A DNA stretch of 54,622 nucleotides. Origin: Bacteroidota bacterium. Its GTDB lineage: Bacteria > Bacteroidota > Bacteroidia > Palsa-965. A program made the position numbers and the translations under genes. Below the pieces are notes generated by a model, which was given only the letters and a program-made list of their open reading frames with translations, did no database searches and was not told where the DNA came from. This document shows positions 6,209 through 15,033 of this stretch, one piece after another. The first letter of the stretch is position 1; every line of letters begins with the position of its first letter. The DNA lies in assembly GCA_003153435.1 (NCBI GenBank), contig PLYR01000069.1, positions 1 to 54,622 on the forward strand, written 5' to 3'.

Positions 6209-8419
6209 ATGAAAAAAATTCTGGTTTTTCTTTTTCTCTTCTCCTCCCTGTCCTCTTTCAGCCAGCGCAAACTCGATTCACTTCAAAATCTGCTGAGTGG
6301 TTCTCTGGCCGATACACAAAGGGTTAAAGTACTGATCTCGGTCCAACATATCTTTCTGACTAAAGGCAAAATGCCTGAAGCCTTAACCAAAGCAAAGGAG
6401 GCTCTGAGCCTGGCTCAAAAATCGGGATTCGGTCGTGGGGAGTGCTCTGCATTGGAAGCCCTCGGAGTCATGGCCGAATATCAGGGAAATTTTGAGGAAG
6501 CATTTAAATATTTTGATCAGCAACGTCTGGCGGCAGCATCTCACAAAGATCCGTTGAATGTTTGCTACTCCTTTTCCAATAAGGGCAATTGTTATATGGA
6601 CCAGTCCAAATATGAAGAAGCACTGAAGGAATACAAACAAGCCATGGAAGCGGCACTCACTACCGGTGATAAGAAATCTATCGCGCTCTGCCACGGTCAC
6701 CTGGGTGATATTCACACCCTCCAGGGGAATTACGCGGATGCCCTGAAAGAATACCTCATCGCTCTCAGCACGAATGAAGAAATTCATAATAAACATGGCA
6801 TTGCTCATCACTTGGGCACGGTGGGCAATATCTATTATTATCAGGGCAACCTCCAGCAAGCTCTTAACTACTATGAAAAATCACTGGACTTGTTGAGGGA
6901 GCTAGGGGAAAAGGAAAAAATGCCTTCGGAACTGACCAACTGCGGGGTCATCCACCGACAGATGAATAAACCGGAAGAGGCTATGAAGGATTATAAGCAG
7001 GCACTTAACATTGCAAGGGAATCGGGAGATAAAAAAAGCATGGGTGAAATATACCACCATCTGGGCATCCTGGATCAGAGTCTTAAGAAATATGAAGAGG
7101 CCCTCGTTTATTTTCATCTCGCCATTTCTCTTCAAAAAGAAATGAATGATATTGGTGGAGAAGCGGATACCTATTCAGAAGTAGCACATACAGAATCTGA
7201 AAGCGGTCATCAGGCAGAAGCTCTCCTCGATTTCGAAAAGGCTCTTGAGCTAGCAAAGATTAGCACTAGCAAGGAAAGCCAGAAGAATGTTTATGCAGGA
7301 ATGGCAGATGTTTATGAGAAGCTTAAAAACTATCCCAAGGCATATGAATTTTTCGTTCGGTCAACCCAGATCAAGGACTCATTGGTGAACTCGGATAATA
7401 ACAAACAGATTGCACAGATGAATGCTTTGTATCAGAGCGAAAAGAAAGATAAAGAAATTCAACTGAACGAAGCGGAGTTGAAAAAGCAGAAAGCCGAAGC
7501 CGAAAAACAAGCTTCCCAGCAGCGGGTGTTTGTGATTGGATTTATTCTTGTTGCTTGCGTAGCTTTATTCATCCTGGCCTTTGCCATTTACATTTTTAGA
7601 AGTTACCGCCAGAAGCAAAAAGCACACCGTATCATCGCTTTGCAGAAAGCGCTGGTGGATGAAAAGAATAAAGATATTACAGACTCCATCAATTATGCAA
7701 AGCGTATTCAGGAAGCCGTGCTTCCTTCCGACAGTCTCAGGCAAAAACTATTTCCGGAATCCTTTATCCTCTTTCTTCCAAAAGATATTGTGAGTGGCGA
7801 CTTCTACTGGTTTTCGGAAAAGAACGGGAAAAAAATAATAGCAGCAGTAGACTGTACAGGGCATGGTGTACCTGGCGCATTTATGAGCATGATTGGAAAT
7901 GCATTCCTGAATGAAATTGTAAATGAGCGGGGAATCACTACACCGGCACTGGTTTTAGATCAACTGAGGGAGATGATCATCGCTTCTCTCAAGCAGCAGG
8001 AGAGCGATAACAAAGATGGTATGGATATCACGCTCGTTTCTATTGATCTCGTCCATAACAAGCTGGAGTATGCGGGTGCCAATAATCCTTTGTGGATAGT
8101 CCGTAATGGGAATCTGGAAGAGATCAAAGCTACTAAACAACCCATAGGACTCTATGGTGACCAGAAACAACCTTTCATTAACCATTCGGTCGAACTACAC
8201 GATGGCGATACCTTTTATCTTTTCACAGACGGATATGCCGATCAGTTCGGGGGGGAGAAAGGGAAAAAGTTCAAGTATAAAACACTTCAGGAAAAGTTGA
8301 TTTCAATTTCTTCCTGCTCACCATCTGAACAGAAAGATATCCTTCAGAACACCTTTCTGGACTGGAAAGGTGTTCTTGAGCAGGTTGATGACGTCTGTGT
8401 AATCGGAATAAAAGTTTAA
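6209..8419 (+). CDS. TPR-repeat membrane protein with SpoIIE-type PP2C phosphatase domain
   Basis: A 736-residue signalling protein. A signal peptide (MKKILVFLFLFSSLSSFSQ) is followed by about eight periplasmic TPR units (residues about 40-400). A coiled coil and a single TM helix near residues 440-463 (VIGFILVACVALFILAFAIYIF region) come next, then a cytoplasmic SpoIIE/PP2C domain (about 490-736). Metal-binding signatures VDCTGHGVPGAFMSMIG and the later DGMDITLVSID and FTDGYADQFGG are intact, so a Mn/Mg-dependent Ser/Thr phosphatase activity is expected. This architecture is common in Bacteroidota sensor proteins. The stop codon shares TTAA with the convergent lysozyme gene. Confidence 0.92.
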   Translation: MKKILVFLFLFSSLSSFSQRKLDSLQNLLSGSLADTQRVKVLISVQHIFLTKGKMPEALTKAKEALSLAQKSGFGRGECSALEALGVMAEYQGNFEEAFKYFDQQRLAAASHKDPLNVCYSFSNKGNCYMDQSKYEEALKEYKQAMEAALTTGDKKSIALCHGHLGDIHTLQGNYADALKEYLIALSTNEEIHNKHGIAHHLGTVGNIYYYQGNLQQALNYYEKSLDLLRELGEKEKMPSELTNCGVIHRQMNKPEEAMKDYKQALNIARESGDKKSMGEIYHHLGILDQSLKKYEEALVYFHLAISLQKEMNDIGGEADTYSEVAHTESESGHQAEALLDFEKALELAKISTSKESQKNVYAGMADVYEKLKNYPKAYEFFVRSTQIKDSLVNSDNNKQIAQMNALYQSEKKDKEIQLNEAELKKQKAEAEKQASQQRVFVIGFILVACVALFILAFAIYIFRSYRQKQKAHRIIALQKALVDEKNKDITDSINYAKRIQEAVLPSDSLRQKLFPESFILFLPKDIVSGDFYWFSEKNGKKIIAAVDCTGHGVPGAFMSMIGNAFLNEIVNERGITTPALVLDQLREMIIASLKQQESDNKDGMDITLVSIDLVHNKLEYAGANNPLWIVRNGNLEEIKATKQPIGLYGDQKQPFINHSVELHDGDTFYLFTDGYADQFGGEKGKKFKYKTLQEKLISISSCSPSEQKDILQNTFLDWKGVLEQVDDVCVIGIKV

Positions 8420-10230
8420 TGATGAATTACAATCTTTCCTTCCGCCACTGGTGTTGCTGCGGAGTCTGATTGAATGCGATAAATATATATTCCTTCGTTT
8501 ACATTCAGAGTAAGTTCCTCTTTTCCCTGACTGATCTGACCCTTGTATACTTCCTGCCCCAGCAGGTCATAAATAATGATCAATGCTCTTTCGGGAAATG
8601 CTCCGTTGATGCTAATGGTAAAGGAGCCATTGTTTGGATTTGGATAAACCCCAATCGTTGTTTTGTTCCCCAGATTCTGCACTGATAAAGGACCACCTGA
8701 AATATTAATATTATCCAGATAAAGAATATTTCCCCATCCCGACTTACTCTCAAATGAGAACATCACATTGGAGGCTCCTGCTAAAGCGCCGAGGTGAATT
8801 GAGTCGGTCCTCCATGCGGCTGCATTAGGTGGCACAAAACAACCGTGTCCGTGGCTGCCGGCAGTATCTGTTCCTGCATTAGTGCTGCCTCCGGTCGTGC
8901 AAAGAGTCATTCCTCCCTTGGAGTATATTTTGTTCCATGTACCACCGCAATCGATAGACGAATATATATTAAGGGTGTCGCTGTAGGTGGGGACATGGCT
9001 CGGTTCATAGGCTACATCAAACCACATAAGACCGTTGGTAGAAGAGCTAAAATTAAAATCAGTTGTATATAGTTGCTGCCTCTGTCCTGAAATATTTACG
9101 GTCTGACCACAGTTGGCAGGGAAATACATACAATGTGAACTATTGAAACCATTGGTGGTGCAAAGCTCCCAGATACTGTCGTACGTTGCCGGCACATTTA
9201 GGTACCAGCCTGGAGGAGGAAATGTGGATGATTGAAAGTCTTCAGCAAAAGGCAACGATCCGGTATTCGCTACATGAATATAGCCGGCAAAAGTAACCGA
9301 ATCTTTTCCAGTGGTTGAAGTCACCACTTCCTTTACCGGATAATTTCCCGGCGTGTTGTAAACGATAGTCGGGTTCACCATACTGGAAGTGTCCGGAGTT
9401 CCACCGGTAAAAGTCCATTTCCGGGAAGTGATGGTCCCGGTAGATGTACTATGATCGGTAAAGTTAACAGACGCTCCGGGGCAGATTGATTTCACATTCG
9501 AAGTGAAACTGGCTAATACTGCATTGCAACCAATCAATGTATTGAAAGCATTCATGGTCCCGTTAAATACATCCCCATCAACTCCTGCCGGACTCCCAGG
9601 AATTCCAGGCACTGTTGCCACCCAAGTATATTGCTTGAAATCCCAGGTGGTCCATACTCCTTTATTCGGTGGGGGTGTCAGGGGACTGCTGTTATAATCA
9701 TCAATCCAAAGGCCATACACGTTTAAAGAGCTATTCACATAGGCTGCATTACTCGGACCGATGTAAATGATCGGGGCTATTCCAGTTGCATTTTGAACCG
9801 TTGTAAACCAGGTCTGAACCCAGGTTGTTAATTGAGCAGAGGTAAAGAATGTCGACAATGAAGGGCCTGATGGTGGATCTTCCAGATCGAGTACCGGTGG
9901 CAAATTACAGGCTTTAATATAAGGGCCTGCCACACTTAGAAAATAATTCGCTTCTGCCACAGCCGTATTATTTTCCGGACGTCCAAAATGATAGGCTCCC
10001 ATCACCACTCCTGCAGCTGTTCCATTAACCTGGTTGGTAACAAAATAAGAATCGGTGAGTCCAACACCTTCAGTGGCTTTTGCAAATGCAAAGGTATAAC
10101 CGCCCCCTTTCACACTCGTCCAGTTGATCGCCCCTTCATAGGAAGAAACATCAATTCCTAAAATAGTCTGTGCCCTGATGACAAGACTACACAAAGCGGC
10201 GATACAGCTATAAAGCAATTTCCTTTTCAT
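8416..10230 (-). CDS. Secreted GH25 lysozyme with PKD domain and T9SS type A sorting domain
   Basis: A 604-residue exported muramidase. After a signal peptide (about 1-20) comes a GH25 domain (about 23-230). It has ILGIDVSSYEGAINW at the start, FAFAKATEGVGLTDSYF, MGAYHFGRPENN and the acidic LPPVLDLEDPP that carries catalytic residues. A PKD-like module (FTDHSTSTGTITSRKWTF) follows, then a jelly-roll-type region and a C-terminal domain reading VYPNPNNGSFTI and IYDLLGQEVYKGQ, which marks T9SS type A export. Expected role is cleavage of peptidoglycan of other cells outside the producer. ATG 10230 is used. It converges with the phosphatase gene, the two stop codons sharing four bases. Confidence 0.92.
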   Translation of the reverse strand: MKRKLLYSCIAALCSLVIRAQTILGIDVSSYEGAINWTSVKGGGYTFAFAKATEGVGLTDSYFVTNQVNGTAAGVVMGAYHFGRPENNTAVAEANYFLSVAGPYIKACNLPPVLDLEDPPSGPSLSTFFTSAQLTTWVQTWFTTVQNATGIAPIIYIGPSNAAYVNSSLNVYGLWIDDYNSSPLTPPPNKGVWTTWDFKQYTWVATVPGIPGSPAGVDGDVFNGTMNAFNTLIGCNAVLASFTSNVKSICPGASVNFTDHSTSTGTITSRKWTFTGGTPDTSSMVNPTIVYNTPGNYPVKEVVTSTTGKDSVTFAGYIHVANTGSLPFAEDFQSSTFPPPGWYLNVPATYDSIWELCTTNGFNSSHCMYFPANCGQTVNISGQRQQLYTTDFNFSSSTNGLMWFDVAYEPSHVPTYSDTLNIYSSIDCGGTWNKIYSKGGMTLCTTGGSTNAGTDTAGSHGHGCFVPPNAAAWRTDSIHLGALAGASNVMFSFESKSGWGNILYLDNINISGGPLSVQNLGNKTTIGVYPNPNNGSFTISINGAFPERALIIIYDLLGQEVYKGQISQGKEELTLNVNEGIYIYRIQSDSAATPVAEGKIVIHH

Positions 10231-10334
10231 TACAATGTCGATTAAATTGGCTGGATTAGAATATGAGTCTCGCCTCAAACACGTTGAGGCTAGTCAAATA
10301 TAGTCATATCAGGGAACCTATCACTAAGAATTGT

Positions 10335-10342
10335 TACCTTTA
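10335..10342 (+). promoter_or_regulatory. Putative -7 element TACCTTTA next to a GTG start
   Basis: This is one mismatch from TAnnTTTG and lies two bases before GTG 10345 (five before GTG 10348), a third case of a promoter adjoining the start codon in this window. Confidence 0.3.
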
Positions 10343-10344
10343 AT

Positions 10345-12153
10345 GTGGTGAAGATTACTGTATTTTTAAGACAGCTTCTGCTGCTCTCTTTCTTTTTCTC
10401 GTGTACGTTTGCTGTTGAAGGGCAAACGAAATCATCATATGACATCCTGGCTGATTCCCTTATATCCCGTGGTCAGTCCGATCAGCTTACCAACTATTTT
10501 GAAAAGGAACTTAAGAGCAAACCAGGAAATGAAGACCTGCTCCGTTGGCTCGGTTATCTTGCCATTCAGAGCAACAACCCTATCCTTGGTGAAAAATACT
10601 ATCAGCAGGCCATTCAAACAGATCCAACCTGTGCACGCTGTTATATGCGGATTGCCACCACTTGGGTGATGCGGAAAGACAATGCCAAAGCGTTGACATT
10701 CATAAACCAGGGCATAGCAATTGATCCTAGCAGCGCAGAGTTGTATTCTACACGAGCATGGCTGAAACAAAATCTCAGGGATCATGTGGGTGCCTTGAGA
10801 GACCTTGACAAAGCAATTGAGCTGGAGCCGTTGAATCCCGGCTATTATATTGCCCGTGGAAAGTATAATGCTGATCAGGGATTTTTTAATCTGGCCTTGA
10901 AAGATTATGATAAAGCGGTTGCGGTCGACCCCAAACATTATTTCACTTTCAACAGCAGGGCTGAACTATACTATAATAACAGGAGGTATGATCAGGCGCT
11001 GAAAGATCTGAATTTCGCTATTCATCTCGACAGTTCTCGTTCCGAGCTCTATACCAGTAGGGGGGTTGTCTATGCACAGCTGAATGGACGCAACCTGGCC
11101 ATGGCTGATTATCGCAAAGCCTTACAGCTTAATCCGAACGATTACCTGCCTGCTTACAATCTTGCGATGGAACTTTATGTACAAGAAAATATGGATTCCT
11201 CCTGCAGTTACCTCCTGCGGAGCTATGAAATTCTTCTCAAAACAGATTCCCGGAACCCTGACATGAAAGAAATCGAAACCCGGTTTTTCGATATCTGCGA
11301 TTCTTCCAGAGCGAGCTACTATTATCAGAGGGGTGTCGCCTCCTATAATCAGAAGCAATTTAAGCGGGCTCTAACCTGGTATAATATAGGTCTTGCAAAG
11401 TTTCCCGCCAACCCGCTTTCTCTGCAGTTCAGGGGAAATGCATTCTTTTTGCTTGGAGATTATGCTCATGCACTACCCGATTATTATGCAGCTCTCGACA
11501 AAAAGGTGGATCTGATCAAAGAATTACAAAACAACCCTAGATATAAAAACAGCACGGCTGATTCTATGAACATTTTTATCAAAGGCTTTCAGGCATCTAC
11601 TTATATCAGTATTGCGGAAACCGAATTTGCTTTGGGAAACTACGAACAGGCATTAAAGGAAATTAACATAGGACTTGAAGTGTCACCCGGCCTTGAAGCG
11701 CTTAGAAAAGATGCCTTTCTAAATGTGAGGGGTGAAATATTTCTGGGAATGAACAAATACGATCAGGCCCTTGCCGACTTTGATCAGTGCATCATCCTGA
11801 GTCCGAATACATCTCTTTATTATTCCAACAGGGCTGTCACCAGGTTATGTCTTGCAGATAATAATAAATTGAGACAAATCTCCATAAGCGCAGAACTCAA
11901 CAATCAGTCCTTTCATGCAAATTGGTCCATTCCAATCACTTCAGTTTTGAAACATGGAGACACTCAGCTTGCTACAGCCTCGGCCGATTGTTCAAAGGCC
12001 CTTCAGTTAGATCCCAATTCAGCATATGGATATTATATCCGTGGTCATATTCATAAATTTCTATCCTTGCCCGATTATTGCAAAGACATTATAACGGCCA
12101 ACAATCTGGGTTATCCTGTGGAGCCAGATCTAATTCTGGAGTGTGGAAAATAG
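10345..12153 (+). CDS. Exported TPR-repeat protein
   Basis: A 602-residue protein with a signal peptide (LRQLLLLSFFFSCTFAVEGQ) followed by about ten TPR units in two blocks (residues about 30-290 and 320-590). Typical helices read ALRDLDKAIELEPLNPGYY and ALADFDQCIILSP. TPR arrays scaffold protein complexes. No enzymatic domain or sorting signal is seen. No in-frame ATG precedes the signal peptide, so a GTG start (10345 or 10348) is assigned. The only ATG nearby, at 10343, is out of frame and stops at once. Confidence 0.85.
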   Translation: MVKITVFLRQLLLLSFFFSCTFAVEGQTKSSYDILADSLISRGQSDQLTNYFEKELKSKPGNEDLLRWLGYLAIQSNNPILGEKYYQQAIQTDPTCARCYMRIATTWVMRKDNAKALTFINQGIAIDPSSAELYSTRAWLKQNLRDHVGALRDLDKAIELEPLNPGYYIARGKYNADQGFFNLALKDYDKAVAVDPKHYFTFNSRAELYYNNRRYDQALKDLNFAIHLDSSRSELYTSRGVVYAQLNGRNLAMADYRKALQLNPNDYLPAYNLAMELYVQENMDSSCSYLLRSYEILLKTDSRNPDMKEIETRFFDICDSSRASYYYQRGVASYNQKQFKRALTWYNIGLAKFPANPLSLQFRGNAFFLLGDYAHALPDYYAALDKKVDLIKELQNNPRYKNSTADSMNIFIKGFQASTYISIAETEFALGNYEQALKEINIGLEVSPGLEALRKDAFLNVRGEIFLGMNKYDQALADFDQCIILSPNTSLYYSNRAVTRLCLADNNKLRQISISAELNNQSFHANWSIPITSVLKHGDTQLATASADCSKALQLDPNSAYGYYIRGHIHKFLSLPDYCKDIITANNLGYPVEPDLILECGK

Positions 12154-12155
12154 TT

Positions 12156-12176
12156 TATCTTTGACAGGTTGTCAAA
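12156..12176 (+). promoter_or_regulatory. -7 element TATCTTTG overlapped by a perfect palindrome
   Basis: TATCTTTG (12156-12163) matches the -7 consensus and precedes the DUF1761 gene by 57 bases. TTTGACA-ggt-TGTCAAA (12160-12176) is a perfect seven-base inverted repeat that overlaps the element, placed like an operator. It might instead act as a short terminator for the upstream TPR gene, since TTTTTG follows at a distance. Confidence 0.4.
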
Positions 12177-12220
12177 ATACTTTTTGCTTCTTTTAGAAAC
12201 CACCCTTTAAACCCAAAAAC

Positions 12221-12625
12221 ATGCTATCCAATCTAAACTACATACACATCCTTGTAGCGTCTATTGTTTATTTCATTATCGGGGCTTTATGGTATTCCCT
12301 GCTCTTTGGAAAAATATGGATGAAACTTCTTGGTATTACTCCGAATGAAGAAGATAAAAAGAAAATGCCAATGATTTTTAGCGTCACCTTTGTGTTGAAC
12401 TTCATAATTGTCGTTTCTACAGCCTGTGTAGTAGGATTTGTGCAGCCTTCCAACATCGTGGCTGCGATCAAGGTGGGGCTGCTCCTAGGGGTTGGAATTG
12501 CAGGCGCCACCTGCACTATGAATTATATGTACTCCCGGAAATCTATTGGTCTTATTGCGATAGATGCTGGTTACCATATTTTGGCAATTATTATCACCTC
12601 TGTTATATTAACGCTCTGGCACTAA
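12221..12625 (+). CDS. DUF1761 family membrane protein
   Basis: A 134-residue protein with four TM helices (about residues 8-30, 50-75, 80-100 and 110-132). The N-terminal signature VYFIIGALWYSLLFGKIWMKLLG is shortened here as IGALWYSLLFGKIWMK and is typical of DUF1761 proteins. Function is unknown. It is an isolated gene behind its own -7 element. Confidence 0.88.
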   Translation: MLSNLNYIHILVASIVYFIIGALWYSLLFGKIWMKLLGITPNEEDKKKMPMIFSVTFVLNFIIVVSTACVVGFVQPSNIVAAIKVGLLLGVGIAGATCTMNYMYSRKSIGLIAIDAGYHILAIIITSVILTLWH

Positions 12626-12641
12626 CCGGTGAGATTTTTTT

Positions 12642-12677
12642 CCCAGAAGAAAAAAATATTCTCGCGTCTGGGATTTT
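12642..12677 (+). terminator. Possible weak terminator after the DUF1761 gene
   Basis: CCCAGA (12642-12647) pairs with TCTGGG (12667-12672), followed by ATTTTG. The loop is long (19 bases) and AT-rich, so support is weak. Confidence 0.3.
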
Positions 12678-12710
12678 GTTGTATATTCGATCTACTCAAC
12701 TAAATAATCA

Positions 12711-12857
12711 ATGGACAAAAAAGAAACAATTAAGTACATCAGAGAAAATTCCAAGTTCTATGAGTTCGCTAACCTATCAGGATATACACCTGATCAGCTT
12801 CAGAAAATAAAAGAGAAGATCCAAACCCGTACCAGCGCTAAAACGCTGCTGAGTTGA
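12711..12857 (+). CDS. Small 48-residue hypothetical protein
   Basis: An ATG-TGA frame begins MDKKETIKYIREN and continues with a central NLSGYTPDQLQKIKEKIQ segment, looking like two amphipathic helices joined by a Gly-Tyr-Thr-Pro turn. It is strongly hydrophilic with no membrane segment. A near-consensus -7 element (TATATTCG at 12682-12689) lies 21 bases upstream. Codon use and helix pattern make it look real, but I recognise no family. Confidence 0.5.
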   Translation: MDKKETIKYIRENSKFYEFANLSGYTPDQLQKIKEKIQTRTSAKTLLS

Positions 12858-12883
12858 ACCGAAATTACATTCAACAGTAAGGC

Positions 12884-13312
12884 CTACTTTTTATACGTCC
12901 CTACCAATTCACCTGTCGCTAAAGTGTGACCTTCGATTGCTTTTAAAAGTGCCTCTTTATCTGTTCCAGCCGGCAAGACAAGTTTGGTGTCGAGTGCATA
13001 TACCCGAAAATGATAGTGGTGAGTGCCGCTTGGCGGGCAAGGCCCGATGTATTTATTCTCTTTCTTGCCATTCCATCCCTGGTCACCCGGAGACGTATTT
13101 TCGCCAATGCTTTCTTTCGGAGATATGTTCCACATCACCCAGTGAACAAAAGTGCCGCCTGGCGCATCCGGGTCATCCATAATTAGTGCAAGACTCTTCG
13201 CGTCCTTTGAAATGTCCCCTATCGTCAGCTCTGGACTTATGTTAGAACCACTACAGGTGTATCTTGCCGGAATATTTCCGTTGTGGTATTGATAATAGCC
13301 CAAATACTTCAT
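12884..13312 (-). CDS. YbhB/YbcL (PEBP) family protein
   Basis: A 142-residue phosphatidylethanolamine-binding-protein fold, also called Raf-kinase-inhibitor-like. Both ligand-pocket signatures are present: LALIMDDPDAPGGTFVHWVM (about residues 41-60) and GPCPPSGTHHYHFRVYALD (about 90-108). There is no signal peptide. Bacterial members are of uncertain function, with ligand binding and inhibition of proteases or kinases proposed. Length matches the family (about 150). Start ATG 13312 fits the family N-terminus, in which the ligand-site strand carries the NIPARYTCSGSNISP stretch. Confidence 0.93.
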   Translation of the reverse strand: MKYLGYYQYHNGNIPARYTCSGSNISPELTIGDISKDAKSLALIMDDPDAPGGTFVHWVMWNISPKESIGENTSPGDQGWNGKKENKYIGPCPPSGTHHYHFRVYALDTKLVLPAGTDKEALLKAIEGHTLATGELVGTYKK

Positions 13313-13390
13313 TATCAGTTAAAGTCTAATTGCTTTATTGTTAAATATTTCATTAAAGTTGTATCCTTTATAATTTATTTGTTTTCTTTT

Positions 13391-13398
13391 TACCTTTG
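13391..13398 (+). promoter_or_regulatory. -7 element TACCTTTG for the patatin gene
   Basis: This is an exact TAnnTTTG match 41 bases before ATG 13440, implying a short leader of about 35 bases containing a G-rich stretch (GGAAGGCGGGG). Confidence 0.45.
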
Positions 13399-13439
13399 AT
13401 CTGCATTTAGGAAGGCGGGGGGTTCAAAAAGAACAGACA

Positions 13440-14468
13440 ATGAGCAGGAAAAAAATTACTCTTGCACTTCAGGGAGGAGGATCACACGGAGCATTTACCT
13501 GGGGTGTTCTCGAAACACTTCTCGAAGAAGATCTTTTGGATATTACCGGTCTCTGTGGAACAAGTGCCGGCGCACTGAACGCAGCTATTGTTGCTGCCGG
13601 GATGCAACAGAACGGGTCGAGGGGTGCTATCGACCTTCTGACTAATTTCTGGAAAAGAATCTCTTCGGAGGGTATGTTCAGTCCGATCCAGCCAACCTGG
13701 TTGGATAAAACTCTTTCTGCCGGAAACATGAATTTTTCTCCCGCGTATAACTTATTCTACACCCTCAGCAATTATCTCTCTCCTTATCAATGGAACCCTT
13801 TAGATATTAATCCCCTCCGGGGGATATTAAACACGCTCATTGATTTTAGGGAACTGAAGACAAGTCCGGTAAAATTATTTGTCTGTGCAACCAATGTGAG
13901 GAGCGGGCAAGCTAAGATATTCGGTCCTGGACAGATTTCAGCTGATTCCCTCCTTGCCTCCGCCTGCCTGCCTCAGCTCTACAGGGCCGTCCAGATAGAG
14001 AATGAGTATTATTGGGACGGGGGCTTCATAGGAAACCCTCCTCTTTTTCCATTAATCGACGGAACCAATACCAGCGATATCCTATTGGTCCAGATCAACC
14101 CATGCAGGATTTATTACGTGCCTCAAAAAGCCGACGAGATCCTTCACCGCATCAACGAACTCAGTTTTAACTCAAGCCTCATCGCTGAACTGAAGATGAT
14201 TGAATTCAAAAACGATTTGCTCACGAAGGGTTTCTCTGACAATGGAAAGTTTCGAAAAATACATTACCATGTCATTTGCGGGGATAGGATTCTCGAAGAA
14301 TTTGATGTTTCAAGTAAGTCGAATGTCTCCTGGGAATTTATCAACTTGCTCCGAGAAAAGGGAAGAGAATATGGAGAGCATTGGCTGAAGAATAATTATG
14401 AGAACATAGGAAAGGTAACCTCTGCTGACTTTTCAAAAGAGTTTCAGAAAGAGTTCTATCAGCACTGA
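13440..14468 (+). CDS. Patatin-like phospholipase
   Basis: A 342-residue serine lipid acyl hydrolase. All catalytic motifs are visible: the glycine-rich oxyanion loop QGGGSHGAFTWG (residues 11-22), the nucleophile elbow GTSAG with Ser42, and the catalytic DGG in YYWDGGFIGNPP near residue 193. No signal peptide is present, so a cytoplasmic or membrane-associated phospholipase/thioesterase is expected. Length fits bacterial RssA-like patatins. It converges with the small exported protein gene at 14477 with an 8-base gap. Confidence 0.93.
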   Translation: MSRKKITLALQGGGSHGAFTWGVLETLLEEDLLDITGLCGTSAGALNAAIVAAGMQQNGSRGAIDLLTNFWKRISSEGMFSPIQPTWLDKTLSAGNMNFSPAYNLFYTLSNYLSPYQWNPLDINPLRGILNTLIDFRELKTSPVKLFVCATNVRSGQAKIFGPGQISADSLLASACLPQLYRAVQIENEYYWDGGFIGNPPLFPLIDGTNTSDILLVQINPCRIYYVPQKADEILHRINELSFNSSLIAELKMIEFKNDLLTKGFSDNGKFRKIHYHVICGDRILEEFDVSSKSNVSWEFINLLREKGREYGEHWLKNNYENIGKVTSADFSKEFQKEFYQH

Positions 14469-14476
14469 ATTCCCTA

Positions 14477-14881
14477 TCAATGCACCTCTGGGGCATTCAG
14501 AAAAACTTCCTGCTTCGTATTGTTCATTAAATATTGGAACTGACCTTCATAAACTGGGATATGATTGGACGAAAATGAAATGACATAAATAACCTCTACC
14601 AACCCTTCTTTGGGATAATCAGTCCAGATAAATTTCACTTTGTTTCCTTCCACTCTTTGCACCGAGGTCCCGATTTTGTCAGCCCGAACAAATATTGCCC
14701 CTTCAGGAAGAAAATCGGTGTACTTTGCAAAACTTTCCATTTTTCCATTGGTTTCAATACGAATGATCACCTTATACTGGCCTTGAATGGAATCATTACT
14801 CAATGCCCGATGAAGAACCGGCTGGGTCTGGGATTGTACTAAACCGGAGGAGCATAATACAAGGAGGAGTAGAATTCGCAT
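14477..14881 (-). CDS. Exported hypothetical protein
   Basis: A 134-residue protein with a signal peptide (MRILLLLVLCSSGLVQSQ). The mature domain is beta-rich with strands such as YKVIIRIETNGKMESFAKY and VEVIYVISFSS, and resembles a small Ig-like or DUF-type fold. I recognise no family. ATG 14881 is chosen. An in-frame GTG at 14899 adds six residues that would sit almost on the promoter. It may act in the periplasm or envelope. Confidence 0.65.
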   Translation of the reverse strand: MRILLLLVLCSSGLVQSQTQPVLHRALSNDSIQGQYKVIIRIETNGKMESFAKYTDFLPEGAIFVRADKIGTSVQRVEGNKVKFIWTDYPKEGLVEVIYVISFSSNHIPVYEGQFQYLMNNTKQEVFLNAPEVH

Positions 14882-14903
14882 GAGAAATATTTTAATCACT
14901 TTA

Positions 14904-14911
14904 CAAATGTA
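14904..14911 (-). promoter_or_regulatory. -7 element TACATTTG (minus strand)
   Basis: An exact TAnnTTTG match on the minus strand, 22 bases upstream of ATG 14881. Confidence 0.45.
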
Positions 14912-15033
14912 ATTTAATTTGCCCGATCCTTTTTAGGATCATGAGGAAAGAATACAGAATACAATTAATCTAACTTTCCATCGTTATTCGTCTCAGAACG
15001 AATTAGTACTTTCACTCCCGGACCGTCTTGTTT

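Noticed and set aside
8252-8265. A run of seven G as a possible frameshift site in the SpoIIE gene
   Set aside because: The frame continues with normal SpoIIE-domain sequence on both sides, so no shift is needed.
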